Assembly (NCBI GenBank): GCA_026018925.1
Contig: JAKSZU010000002.1
Span: 87,262,475 to 87,326,474 of the forward strand
DNA: 64,000 nt
Direction of reading: 5' to 3'
DNA from: Tupaia tana
Lineage: Eukaryota > Chordata > Mammalia > Scandentia > Tupaiidae
A program made the translations under genes and the position numbers. Every line of letters begins with the position of its first letter. Positions within the stretch are counted from its first letter, which is position 1. Below, piece by piece: positions 44,346-54,417 of the stretch. The notes under the pieces are model-generated. The model saw only the letters and a program-made list of their open reading frames with translations. It did no database searches and was not told the origin of the DNA.

Positions 44346-45672
44346 AAGCCAAGGCTAAAGGAGAAGTGGGCATCTCCTGGCAGCTCTGCTTGCTCTCTCA
44401 GACCGCTTTTAACAAATACAGTAAAATAATATTGATGACAAAAATATAACTCTTGGTCCTGTCTGGTTTCTGTTCCCTTGGTCTCCTGAGTCTGTTTTAG
44501 AAAGTATAAGAAATAAATTATTTGCTAGGACACAAATCCTGAGAATTTTGAAAATGTTTAAATGGAATGGTTACTTGGGCTTCAAAAGAGAGATCCTTTC
44601 TTTGAGACGGCATTGTGGTTTTAAAAAGCTTGTATTAATTTTTAAAATTGGAATTGTTTAGCCTGCAATACTTAACACTGAAAACTTCTTGAGACCTAGG
44701 TTTGGGCAGTCCAGTTCTGTATCTCTATGATGGGCACATGGTGATCATTCAATGTGCTCTTGTTCAATACGTGTGTGATAGAATGAGAAAATGAATGAAC
44801 ATTAAAGAGTGTCTAATTCACTTCTTCTGGGGAAGAGATAGTCTCTAAGGAATGTGGCAATGTCTTCAAGGTATTTTTACTAGGGAAGCAAATGTGAAAC
44901 CATATCTTGCCTTTCAAGACAAGATTTACCCCCATTACATCAGCCACATCCCCATGGACTCTTACTGGTGATTATAGTTGAGTTTTGGAGTCCAAAAAAA
45001 GTGAGCCAAATCTATAAGAGTAAATATCTTAATATGTCAAAATGAAATTAAAAATTTTGTCAGAATATAGATTTTTTTTCCTTGGGGGACAAATATCAGA
45101 GAAAAGTTGGATAGAATTTTTAATATATAATCCTAGACTTAAAGATCTCTATAAAATTTTTAAAACTTATTAAAATGGTTTTAGGGAAACACATGCATAC
45201 CTTTTACTACAGCTGTTTAAAAAGACTTGATAAATTGAACTTACCAATAGGTGGTAAAATTTCTGTTAGCTAGAAGGAAGAATATTTAATTTCTTTATCT
45301 GCTCAGGAAAATATTTGAACATATTTCTTATCCTTGCTCCTGGATAATAACCATTATTTGTCACCAGTGCATATAAAAAATGTAATTAATTCTAATAATT
45401 CTCTGTTTATTGCCTACCTGCTATGTCTCAGTGAATAGACCACTCGGATCTCCACCTGTAATAGGCTCACCTAAGTTCTGTCAGTTGCAGCCTAAATATT
45501 CCCAACCTGGCTCTCATTTTTATTCATTTTGCCCAAATCTAGGCCTGATCCTTTCTCTCCTTCAAACTGCTGATGGTTATCATTTTGAAAATAAGAAAGA
45601 TTATGTCAACTCCTAAAGTCTTATAATAGTGCTTCACTTTCTAGAGAATGATGACTTAAAGAGAGCAAAGCA
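44346..45672. other. Unique sequence
   Basis: AT-rich, with a possible faint L2 trace near 45400-45600. No gene recognised. Confidence 0.45.
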
Positions 45673-45906
45673 AGGCTGGCCCTGTAGCCTAGGGGTTGAA
45701 TGAAGTATGAAAAAAAAATGGGGTATGTGTGTGTGCCCCAAATCCCAACAAGATGGAGAAAAGGAAGAGAAGGGATTGAGGGATTGGGGTGTGATTATAA
45801 CCCATTGAGGGGTGCTTTCTCTCCCTCTATCACTGTCTTTCTGTTTCTCTCTGGTGAGCACATGTGCTCTGGCAGTTTAAATAAATCAACAAACAAATAA
45901 ATAAAC
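45673..45906 (+). mobile_element. SINE-A copy with deleted B-box region
   Basis: AGGCTGGCCCTGTAGCCTAG, then directly GTATGTGTGTGTGCCCCAAA, GGAGAGAAGGGATTG-type body, CTGGTGAGCACATGTGCTC and an (AAAT)n-like tail. Confidence 0.82.
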
Positions 45907-46034
45907 ATGCACAGCAAAGTGCTCAGAGCCCCCTGTACGCTCTTCCCACATTCATCTCCTTCTGCCTCCCTTCACACAAACTCAGTCCCAACCATGCTAA
46001 ACTCCTCAAGTCCCCTCTCCAGATTACCAAGAAA

Positions 46035-46245
46035 GACAGTTGAGTGCAGTTGAGAAGAACAGGGGCTCTGGACTCCCACTGCCAAGGTTCCAAAGCCAGC
46101 TCTGCCATAAACTTGAGTCAATAATGTCACTTTTCTGAGTCTCGATTTCCTCATCTGTGAAAGGAGTAATGAAAGAAGCTCCCTCATGAGGTTATCAAAA
46201 GTCTAACATAAGATGACACTTGTAATGTGCTCAGAGCAGCATTCC
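46035..46245 (+). mobile_element. MIR
   Basis: Forward MIR: GGGGCTCTGGACTCCCACTG, CCAGCTCTGCCATAAAC, TCTCGATTTCCTCATCTGTG, AAAGGAGTAATG, ATGTGCTCAGAGCAGC. Confidence 0.8.
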
Positions 46246-46389
46246 ACCGGCAGTGATGACAGCACATAGCCATCGTCATTACTGTTCACCTTGATGCCCC
46301 TGGCGATTAATCATCTTTCAGGGAACTGTTTACTAACCACTTTGGAAACCAAATAGTATATTTTAGATTCATGCATCACTTCATTTATC

Positions 46390-46575
46390 CTTATTTTCTT
46401 GTGCCTTGAGTATTTATTTGGTGTTATACTGTCTTCATCTTCCTCTGGAGATGATGAAATTCTTGTAAGCAGGAGGAACGGTTGACGTCTTTCCATCTGT
46501 GCTTCACCACAGCACTTAGCACCTGGAAAGTACGTAATAAATATTTGGTGAAATATTTGGTGAAATAGAAGAAAC
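46390..46575 (+). mobile_element. L2 3'-end fragment
   Basis: CTTGTAAGCAGGAGGAACGG, CAGCACTTAGCACCTGGAAA and GTAATAAATATTTGGTGAAA follow the L2 3' terminus. Confidence 0.7.
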
Positions 46576-46654
46576 TTATCTGTGACTTTCAAAGCATTTT
46601 TTTCTTTTTTTTAAGTGCACACATCTAGTAAATTGAGCCTGATTTGAGGTTATT

Positions 46655-47090
46655 CATTTACCCCCATGTCAAAGCTAGCTTCACTCCTTCTACAAATAGT
46701 TACTGAATATCTTTTATTGTTAGTTACTGTCTTAGGCAGTATGGATATAAAAAATAAAGAAAAAAAGTTTCTTGCCCTCATCGAACTTCTATTTTAGTGT
46801 ATGGAAACAGTGTGTATATATATTGTATGTATGTAGTTAGATAGATAAAGAAGGCAGTAAGTGCAATGACCAAAAAGATAACAAGGAAAATGGGTAGATG
46901 AAGGGGTGCTATTTTGTGTACAGTTAGTCCAGGTAGACTATCCTGAGAGGGTAACATCTGAGCAAAGACCTGAGGGAAACTTTCAGCTTCCCAGGGAAAA
47001 AGGGAACGGCCAACGCCAAAGCAATGAGGTAGAGCTTTCCAGTAGAGTGAGATGACCCCAGAAGAGAGAAGTAGGAGTGACATCAGAGGT
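46655..47090 (-). mobile_element. L2
   Basis: Reversed L2 over about 430 bp: CTGTCTTAGGCAGTATGGAT, TTGCCCTCATCGAACTTCT, GAGGGTAACATCTGAGCAAA, GACCTGAGGGAAAC, GGGAACGGCCAACGCCAAAG, GAGCTTTCCAGTAG. Confidence 0.82.
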
Positions 47091-47164
47091 GACTACAGCT
47101 GATCTTATAGAGCTTCTGTGGTTCAGGGCATTTGAGTGTACAATTTATTCCCTGTCGTCATCTA

Positions 47165-47402
47165 CTACAGCCTACCCCTAGAATCTATCTATAATCTATC
47201 TATAGCTATCTATTTATCATCTATCATCTGTATCTATCTACCTATCTTTATCATCTATCTATATCTATCTATCTATCCTATATCTATCTACGTATCTCTA
47301 TCATCTATCTGTATCTATCTATATCTACCTATCTGTATCTATCATCTATATCTATTTATCTATCTTTATCACCTATCTATAGCTATCTGTCTATATCTTA
47401 TA
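47165..47402. repeat. Degenerate (ATCT)n tetranucleotide array
   Basis: About 240 bp of ATCT/TATC units with many interruptions. It produces a spurious open frame rich in Tyr, Leu and Ile. Confidence 0.95.
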
Positions 47403-48180
47403 GAGGAAGGAGTCCCTTCCTCTCTATAAAAGAAAATTTGGGGTCCAGTTTCATAGTCTTTCTATTCTCTCCACCAATGGCTTTAAATGTTTCAACATTC
47501 ATATAAACAACACATCCTCTGGCACAGTATTGCAACTCCCGGTCTCCCTGTTTCAGGTGACCTTGACTTATTTTTCAGTCAGCCACTATCAACCTGTACC
47601 ACATCACCACTCAGAAATGGCCTCTTTAGGCACTCGTTATATTCCAATATGTACCCGACCAGCCTCACCCCCACAGACGGTGGTTTTTGTGTTTTCCTTT
47701 TTTGTTTGTTTGTTAGTATCTTAGTCCTTCAAGCCATTAATGCTGCCATTTTATCTGCTCATCTGGAGAAACTGCCTGGTCTACTCAGGCCAACCCCAAA
47801 CTCAATCATCTGAGATGGTCTCATATCTCCAATTATCAGTCTATTGACATTAATTCTTCTGCTGCTTTTATTCTTTAAAATCACAAACCTATATTAAACT
47901 GAAAATCTACTGTCTTCATTCTTCATGACAGGATTTCTCAATGTTGCTAGAAGCCAAAAAAACACACCTAACCATGTGAAGTGATCTTTCTCCAAATTTG
48001 TAGTTTCCTAATTTTAATGGATCATTTAATCTGCTCAATGGTAAACTTTTATTTCTGCTTCTATTGTTCTTTTTCTTTCTCTTTGACTGCCATTCCAAAC
48101 TGCTCAGGATAGACAATCAAAACAGGGAGGCTGTTCTGCTTTGTGTAGTTATTTTAATTAAAAATTTAAAAACTTATCTT
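47403..48180. other. Unique sequence
   Basis: No gene recognised; the short open frames at 47487-47813 have no domain. Confidence 0.5.
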
Positions 48181-48184
48181 CAAG

Positions 48185-48518
48185 TCAATGCATGTTCTAC
48201 ATCAAAATTCAAAAGATAAAAAAAGAATATATAGTGAAAAGTAAATCCTCTTCTGGATCTCTTCTTTCAATACCAATTTCACTTTCAGAAAACAATTATT
48301 GTTTTCAATTTTGTATATAGCCATCTAGAGGTATTTAATAAAAAATAGTCACATCCATTTGGGTATGTACCTATAAATACAACTTGTAAATGTGTGTGTG
48401 TGTATGTGTGTATGTGTAGAGTAGATGTTGGTTGGTAGGACATTATTGACACTGCCTTAAGTTCTGCTTTTCCCTTCACACTAAAATTTGGAGATCATCT
48501 TATATCTGGATGTGTGGA
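48185..48518 (-). mobile_element. Old L1 (L1M/HAL1-like) part 1
   Basis: AT-rich reversed L1 3' region, with a TG microsatellite (48393-48418) and GGAGATCATCTTATATCTGG. Continues at 48748. Confidence 0.65.
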
Positions 48519-48532
48519 TCTAGTTCATTATT

Positions 48533-48733
48533 ATTATTTTTTATTAATAATTATTTATTTATTCATTCATTTATTATTATTATTATTATTATTTATTTTG
48601 ACCAGAGAGAGACAGAGGGTGAGAGTGAGAGAGAGAGGAAGTGAGAAAGCAAGCCACTAGATTCAGGACTTGAACCCTGGTCAGCCATGTGGGAGTGTCC
48701 AGCGCCTTAACCACCACGCTATCTGCTGGTCCC
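48533..48733 (-). mobile_element. SINE-A-short copy inside an old L1
   Basis: ATTATT-rich tail, TTTGACCAGAGAGAGAC, AAGCAAGCCACTAG, TATCTGCTGGTCCC. Flanked by TCTAGTTCATTATT at 48519-48532 and 48734-48747 (perfect 14 bp). Confidence 0.95.
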
Positions 48734-48747
48734 TCTAGTTCATTATT

Positions 48748-49215
48748 TTTGATTCCTGTATAATATTCCTTCATCTACTTGCTTCATCCTTTATATTTAT
48801 CACTCCGTAGTGGACGGATCTTTTGACTATTGCAGAAAATTGTTTCATAAAAAACTTTCTATATGTGTCATATCTTATAAGTACTAGTTTCCTGTAGGAT
48901 ATTCCTAGAAGTAGAATTGCTGAGTCACAGCATGTGAACATTTTAAATCTTAAAAACGTCTTATAAATATTACCAAGTAATCTTCCGTGAAGGCCATACC
49001 AGTTTACACTTTCACCAACTACTGCGCATGAGGATGCTGTTCATCTATTAAGTAAAACATAGCATCTCATTAGAATTTTAATTAATTTGCATTTCTGTGC
49101 TCATGAGTAAAGTTGACTATCTTTTCATGTGTTTATGCACTATTTGTATTTTATTTTCTATGAGCAATCTGTTCATACTGAAATCTATTTTGGACTCTGT
49201 TTAATTGTCAGATGT
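48748..49215 (-). mobile_element. Old L1 (L1M/HAL1-like) part 2
   Basis: GATATTCCTAGAAGTAGAAT, TGCTGAGTCACAGCATGTG, CCATACCAGTTTACACTTTC, TTAATTTGCATTTCTGTGC: reversed L1M ORF2 3' end, decayed. Confidence 0.78.
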
Positions 49216-49948
49216 TTGAAGTCAAAACTGTTCTAATTAATATTTCCTTCCTATTATGTTCCCCAATTAAACAATGTTATAGCCTCTGTTATCCTGATGC
49301 TTATTCATCAAACAGCCCTACCTAAATATTTTGCTAAACTTTCCACTAGTTAGTATGTGTGCATCACGAATGTAAGCTGGGGTTAAGGAGGGGGATGGTA
49401 GTGTTGTTCCAGGACAGCTGGTTATATTTAGGTCAGACCCTCATTTTAGTAGCCTGTGTAAGTCCAACGCTTATTCCTCTCCACCAAGTTCTCATGATAT
49501 GGGGAGAGGGATGAGTGTTGGGGAGAAACCTACACTCTCATGCATCTCATTCTCTCTGCCTCTTGAATTTTTGTGTGATGTCTTTGTTACTATCCATACC
49601 CTTGGTACAGGCAACAAACATATCTATTACATCTCTCTTGAACAATTCTATAGTAATATTTCTTTCATTTGATTACATTTTCCAAAGCTGATAAGGTCGT
49701 AGGAGAGGTCACATTGCCAGACACTCTTGCAACCTTTGCCTGACTATCTCTTATTTTATATCTCTCCACTGAACTCTTTCTTCTCACTTCCTTCTCAAGA
49801 ATAAAATAAATTTCCCTTTATCAGACACACGTGCATGCATACACATACATACACACACATATTGCCTATGGCCTAGTGGTGAACATATTTTGTGAATTCT
49901 GCATGACCTTGAGACCTCATTCTCTGTACAAAATAGAAGATATAAGTA
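49216..49948. other. Unique sequence
   Basis: Nothing recognised. A short CA/TA-rich stretch lies at 49825-49860. Confidence 0.45.
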
Positions 49949-50110
49949 CAGTCATATGCCGTATATTTTTTGGTCCAACACAGACATACTTGATGGCAGT
50001 CCCAATAGGCAACACTATCTAGGGTCATGTAAATACAGTTTAATGATCACACAATCTCAACTTTCCTAGCAATGCATATTTCAGACAGTATCCCCATTAT
50101 TAAGGAATAC
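49949..50110 (+). mobile_element. MER2-type Tigger MITE, internally deleted
   Basis: The left end ACAGTCATATGCCGTATA and the right end AGTATCCCCATTATTAAGGA match MER2/Tigger termini. TTTAATGATCACACAATC lies between. Far shorter than a full element. Confidence 0.65.
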
Positions 50111-50990
50111 GTGATGATATTTCTTCCAAACAAAGCAGTGCTCTAGTAAGAGGAATTCCGATGAACACAGTTTCTTTTGTGTATTTACTAGCTCTTTGGA
50201 AAAGTCATGACAGACTTTCGCATAGAAAACCAGAAAAAATATGTCATGACTTTTCTGATGACACAATATTTCTGTAAATCTCTGTAATTTTGATGTGAAT
50301 CTCATCTCATACTTGACAGGGGAAAAGACGTAAATGCTATAATTTTGAGTTAAATACCTCATAATGCCAAGAGTTCATGGGGAAAAGACTCACCCAAAGA
50401 AAATATTTTGAGTCTAGTGCTAAGGTCTTGAGGATAAGATGGAGCACAGTGTTTTTCTTTTTCTTACCTAAATTTGTTTGGAATGGTGGTTTATAGGCAT
50501 CTATGCCTATATCCTAATGATGCTGCTGACCGAAGACATCAATATACTATTCCACATGGCAAATCTACCATCAGCAGCTATTAAATTTCTTTAAAGATCA
50601 ACATTCTTTGGAAAAGAGGTCCTGGCCATAGCAACTCTTTTCATCTTTACTTAAATAAACCAAAACAAAGAAGCAAAGCTCTATTCTGGCTTCCCCCTGA
50701 ACTGTGGAAATGTTTATGAAATGTTTATTAGCCATTTATTACATGACCTTTCGTTCTGCTTTACTAATAAAGGTGAAGTCCTTGGGCACAGTGTCTATTA
50801 TTCAACTTTCTGCCTCCATTAATAAATGTATCTGCATCTACCTAGTCTTCTCTTATTTCCAAGTCATAGTAGATAAGGTGCTTCTCTTCCTTGTCTAGTT
50901 CAAAATATTCCTTTGTACCCTTCACATCAAACTCCTTCTGATGCTTCACTCTTTCAGTTCTTCTTCCTCTTTTTCTTTTTCTATTATTAT
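50111..50990. other. Unique sequence
   Basis: No gene recognised. Confidence 0.5.
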
Positions 50991-50992
50991 TA

Positions 50993-51238
50993 GGCCTTTG
51001 CTATAGGACATGTGTTCTCACTGGAGGGAAACAGAAAGAATAGTGAGAGGGAAAGTGAGAAATCAGTGCTAGGAGTGATGGCCATGCCACAATCCCTTCT
51101 CTTCCATTTTCCTCCTGGGCTTCTGGGCATGCACACACATGTGCCCAGTGTGATTTTCAAGCTGCCGGGTCAGGACTTGAACTGTAGTACACCATGTGGG
51201 AGTCCAGCACCTTAACCAGCATGTTACCTACTAGCCCT
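50993..51238 (-). mobile_element. SINE-A copy
   Basis: CTTTGCTATAGGACATGTG, GAGAAATCAGTGC, CTTCTGGGCATGCACAC, CAGGACTTGAACTGTAG, TACCTACTAGCCC. Confidence 0.9.
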
Positions 51239-51326
51239 CCTTTCTCTACTTTAAAGCATAAATGTTCTCAGGTCTCATTAATCTTCCATCTCTCTCCTCC
51301 CATAAATCGTAAATCTTCCTCCAAAA

Positions 51327-51601
51327 GTTTTTTTTTTTTTTTTTTTTTTTTTTTTGAGAGGTTTTTGCTATAGGGCATGTGTGCTCTCCAGAAAGACAGA
51401 CAAAGATAGAGACAGAAAGCAAGAAATCACCCTCTGGGGGGATGGCCACACCACAGTCCCTTCTCCTCTATTCTCCTCTCGGGATCTTGGGCACACATGC
51501 ACATGCACCTGGCGTGAGTTTAAGCCACCGGGTCCAGGACTCAAACTGCTGTCGACTACGTGAGAGTCCAGTGACATAGCCATTACGCCAACTGCTGAAC
51601 C
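51327..51601 (-). mobile_element. SINE-A copy (young)
   Basis: Long T tail (51328-51355), GAGAGGTTTTTGCTATAGGG, GGGATCTTGGGCACACATGC, GTCGACTACGTGAGAG, CGCCAACTGCTGAACCC. Flanked by CCTCCAAAA at 51318-51326 and 51602-51610. Confidence 0.95.
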
Positions 51602-51639
51602 CCTCCAAAACTCTTGACCTTCAGTTCCATCTAGTTGAG

Positions 51640-51873
51640 GGCCACACAGTAGTGCAGTGGTAACATGTGACCCTGTGTGAGGCAGACCTACATGTGAAGG
51701 TTGCAGTTCTGGAGACCTCCTTGAGTCCCCCAGGCAAACATGTGTTCATGATCAATGGTGACTGAGGCTGAGGGTTGATGGCAGTGTGGAGACTTTGGTG
51801 GGAGTGGTCTCTTTCTATTTCTCTCTGTTTCTCTCACACATGGAATAAACAAGTAAATTTTTAAAGATCTATA
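51640..51873 (+). mobile_element. SINE-B copy
   Basis: CACAGTAGTGCAGTGGTAAC, TCTGGAGACCTCCTTGAG, AGGCTGAGGGTTGATGGCAG, GTGGGAGTGGTCTC and an A-rich end. Confidence 0.78.
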
Positions 51874-52879
51874 GCAATTAGCATTTTTTCCTCTCTACTT
51901 CTTATCAAAACTTCATAAAATGCTTTCATTTGATGTTTTCACTTGTTTCTTCTATTTACTTAACTAACAACTATAACTTGCTTTATTTTCCTACTAATCC
52001 ACTGATTTCACCAAGTCACCAATGGTGACTCAATTTCCAAAGGAAATGGAATTTAAAAAATTTGTGTCTAATTGGCCACTTGTCTACCTCTGTTTCTATT
52101 GGTCCTGCTCAGTTCTTAAGAAATCGCTTTTCTGTCGCCTTCCATAGTACCACCCTGTTTTGGTTCTCCGTGCACTTCCAAGATTGATCCTAACCTGCGT
52201 ATTTTTCATGTGCCTTTCTTCTTTGTCACATTCTTAAGTGTTCCTTACCCTAGACTCTGTCCCTGCCCATCGCCCATTTAATCCTTCTACTGCCTCTAGT
52301 CTTCAAAATTCCCCTATTTTGTGTACAAGATTCTTTTTCCGCTTTCCTTATCTCACCAAAATCCTTGCTTTCATCTATTACTATTGTATGTGAATAACCT
52401 CAAAATCTCTATGTTAAGCTCAAACCTGTCTATAAACTTCAAACATTTAAAGTCAGCAGCATGTGGGGTGGGGGGGACCTTTCGCCCACTGTTTCATAGT
52501 CACTTACTTTGACCTGACCGATGCTTAGTTCTTCTCTTCCCTAGTGAGTTGGCTTCTCCTGCTTTCTCTATCTCCACGGGGGAGAAAGGATGCATTTATT
52601 CTCCCAATATTTTAAGGGTTATATCTAACCCATTTCTGTATCTCATCTTCATGACAAATCAATCTTGAAAGTTTTATTTTCTAAATATTTCTCCACTCTT
52701 TTCCTTTCCTTGCATCTCTGTTTTCTCTATCCTGGTGAAGGGCCTCTTTTTTCCTCTCGCTTAAAATGTCCCAGCAACTGCCCAACAAACTTTCTAGCCT
52801 GTCTTATCTTGTTTTCCTCAAATTATTCAGTATTTGCAAATGTGATGTTTTTATAATGTAAACATGACATTTTATTCAT
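51874..52879. other. Unique or very old repeat-like sequence
   Basis: Pyrimidine-rich, with possible 5' extension of the L2 that follows. No gene recognised. Confidence 0.45.
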
Positions 52880-53340
52880 CTTAAAATTCTCACTGTCTCT
52901 CTAGCTCATTTACTTCCTCGGGATGTAGTTCTTCTTATATGTTGTTTCTTGTCCCAGGCCTTTGCTCAGACTCTTCTATATTAAATGCTCTTTCACTCAT
53001 CATGTCTCAATCAGTGAGTTACCTGGTAAAGACCAAGTGCTACTTAAAGTTTAAGATTAGGCTCAGGTATCACCATTGCTGAGAAGCTGTTCTGATATAT
53101 CTTTTCTGTCCATGTTTAGTTTAGGGCTCCATTTCTATGTTCTTCTGGAACCCTGAACTTGTCTCTTATTACTTTACTGACTTGTATACTTTATCCAGGT
53201 CATCTGCTGTCTTACTGCCTCTACCACTAGATGCATATTTGAGGACAGGAGCTATTCCTTACACACTTAGGCATTTCTAATGACTAAAGCTCTGCTTGTC
53301 TCATAGTTTATGCTTAATAATATGGAATAAATGCATGCAG
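52880..53340 (+). mobile_element. L2 3' region
   Basis: Forward L2: CCCAGGCCTTTGCTCAGACT, TAGGCTCAGGTATCACC, TGCTGAGAAGCTGTTCTGA, TTGAGGACAGGAGCTATTCC, AATATGGAATAAATGCATG. Confidence 0.72.
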
Positions 53341-53391
53341 AAATGGTTTAGATATGATCATGGAATGAATATCTCGAAGTTGAACTGAGGC

Positions 53392-53640
53392 TCAACCATG
53401 GTGATGCAAGCAGAAGAGTGCTGCTGAGACCAAATGGGAGACTTGGGTTCTGTTCCTGGCCCAACCTAAACAAGCTAGGATCAGTGGAACGCACCTGAGG
53501 TCTTAGCTAGCTTGGAGACTAGGGCAGGAGGATCATAATGTGGTGAGACTGTCAAAAATACTTATCTCTCTATCCTTTCCATGAACAAACATTCCCTCTG
53601 TCTCTCTTCCATATTTGTCTCTGTCTCATTTAAAAAAATA
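53392..53640 (+). mobile_element. SINE-C: tRNA/7SL composite SINE
   Basis: Head with a B-box-like GGTTCTGTTCC (about 53450), then a 7SL-like segment (about 53480-53550) that includes CACCTGAGGTCTTAGCTAG and GGGCAGGAGGATCAT, then CT-rich sequence and an A-rich end. The 7SL part resembles the Alu/B1 core. A second copy on the minus strand at about 33860-34100 has the same head-to-body junction, which shows that this is a family and not a chance join. Diverged, so old. Confidence 0.7.
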
Positions 53641-53649
53641 AAAAAGTTG

Positions 53650-53923
53650 GGACCAGCAATTGGCATAATGGATCAGCAATTGGCATCACTGGACTCCCAA
53701 GTGGTCAACCACAGTTCGAGTCCCAGACCCACTAACTTAAACTCACGCCGGGCGTGTGTGCATGTGTGCCCAAGATCCCAAGAGGAGAATGGAGGAGAAG
53801 GGATTGTGATATGGCCATGCCCTCTGCTGGGCAATTTCTCACTTTCTGTCTCTTTGTCTCTGTCTTTCTGGCGAGCAAGCGCGCTATAGCAAAAACCTCT
53901 CCAAAAAATAAACAATAAAAATT
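53650..53923 (+). mobile_element. SINE-A copy with a duplicated 5' end
   Basis: tRNA-derived SINE with B box GTTCGAGTCCC, the body (GCCCAAGATCCC, GGAGAAGGGATTG) and an A-rich tail. It is flanked by AAAAAGTTG at 53641-53649 and 53924-53932. The head carries an extra copy of CAGCAATTGGCAT 20 bp further on (53654 and 53674). It inserted into the A-rich tail of the SINE-C at 53392. Confidence 0.9.
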
Positions 53924-53941
53924 AAAAAGTTGACCTGAACA

Positions 53942-53960
53942 CTGGTCCAATATAATTGTT
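53942..53960. repeat. L1 target-site duplication, left copy
   Basis: Perfect 19 bp direct repeat matched at 60017-60035. It brackets the L1 and fixes its ends. Confidence 0.95.
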
Positions 53961-54417
53961 TTTTTTGTTTTTTTTTTTTTTACTTTTTTTTTTTATTATC
54001 ATCATATTCTTCTTTATATTACATTGAATTACATATAACTTTACATTGTATTACATTACTTTTTCAAAAGGGAATGCCATGCATGTCAGTCAGTACAGAG
54101 ACATTAATCTCCCCGCTTCAACATTCAATATCTTTTCTATGTTTTCCCCAATCATTATTATTATTCTAATTATTTTTTAAGACAGTCCATCGCTATTTCT
54201 CATATTGCTTGTACAAATACTTTGCCCATCATGAAATACTTCTCAGACAAATCCAGTTGAGAATACTATACATGTCAACATCAACAGTTAATAAGCCATA
54301 TCTGTTTCTCACTAATGTCCTACCTCTCTATTGTTCATTTGTTATCTTTCTCTATCCTCTTCTCTTCACTTCCCCCATTCCACACTGTCCTATTCTCATT
54401 AAGTACCTTCACTGCTT
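53961..54417 (-). other. L1 3'UTR and poly(A) tail
   Basis: This is the non-coding 3' end of the L1. On the sense (minus) strand it has a purine-rich stretch (pyrimidine-rich on plus, about 54345-54395) of the kind conserved in mammalian L1 3'UTRs. An AATAAA-type signal (TTTATT on plus, 53992-53997) sits just before the impure A tail. The same 3'UTR, diverged and 5'-truncated, recurs at 31.9, 39.7 and 41.5 kb. Confidence 0.85.

Noticed and set aside
47136-47429. 97-codon Tyr/Leu/Ile-rich frame
   Set aside because: Translation of the ATCT tetranucleotide array.
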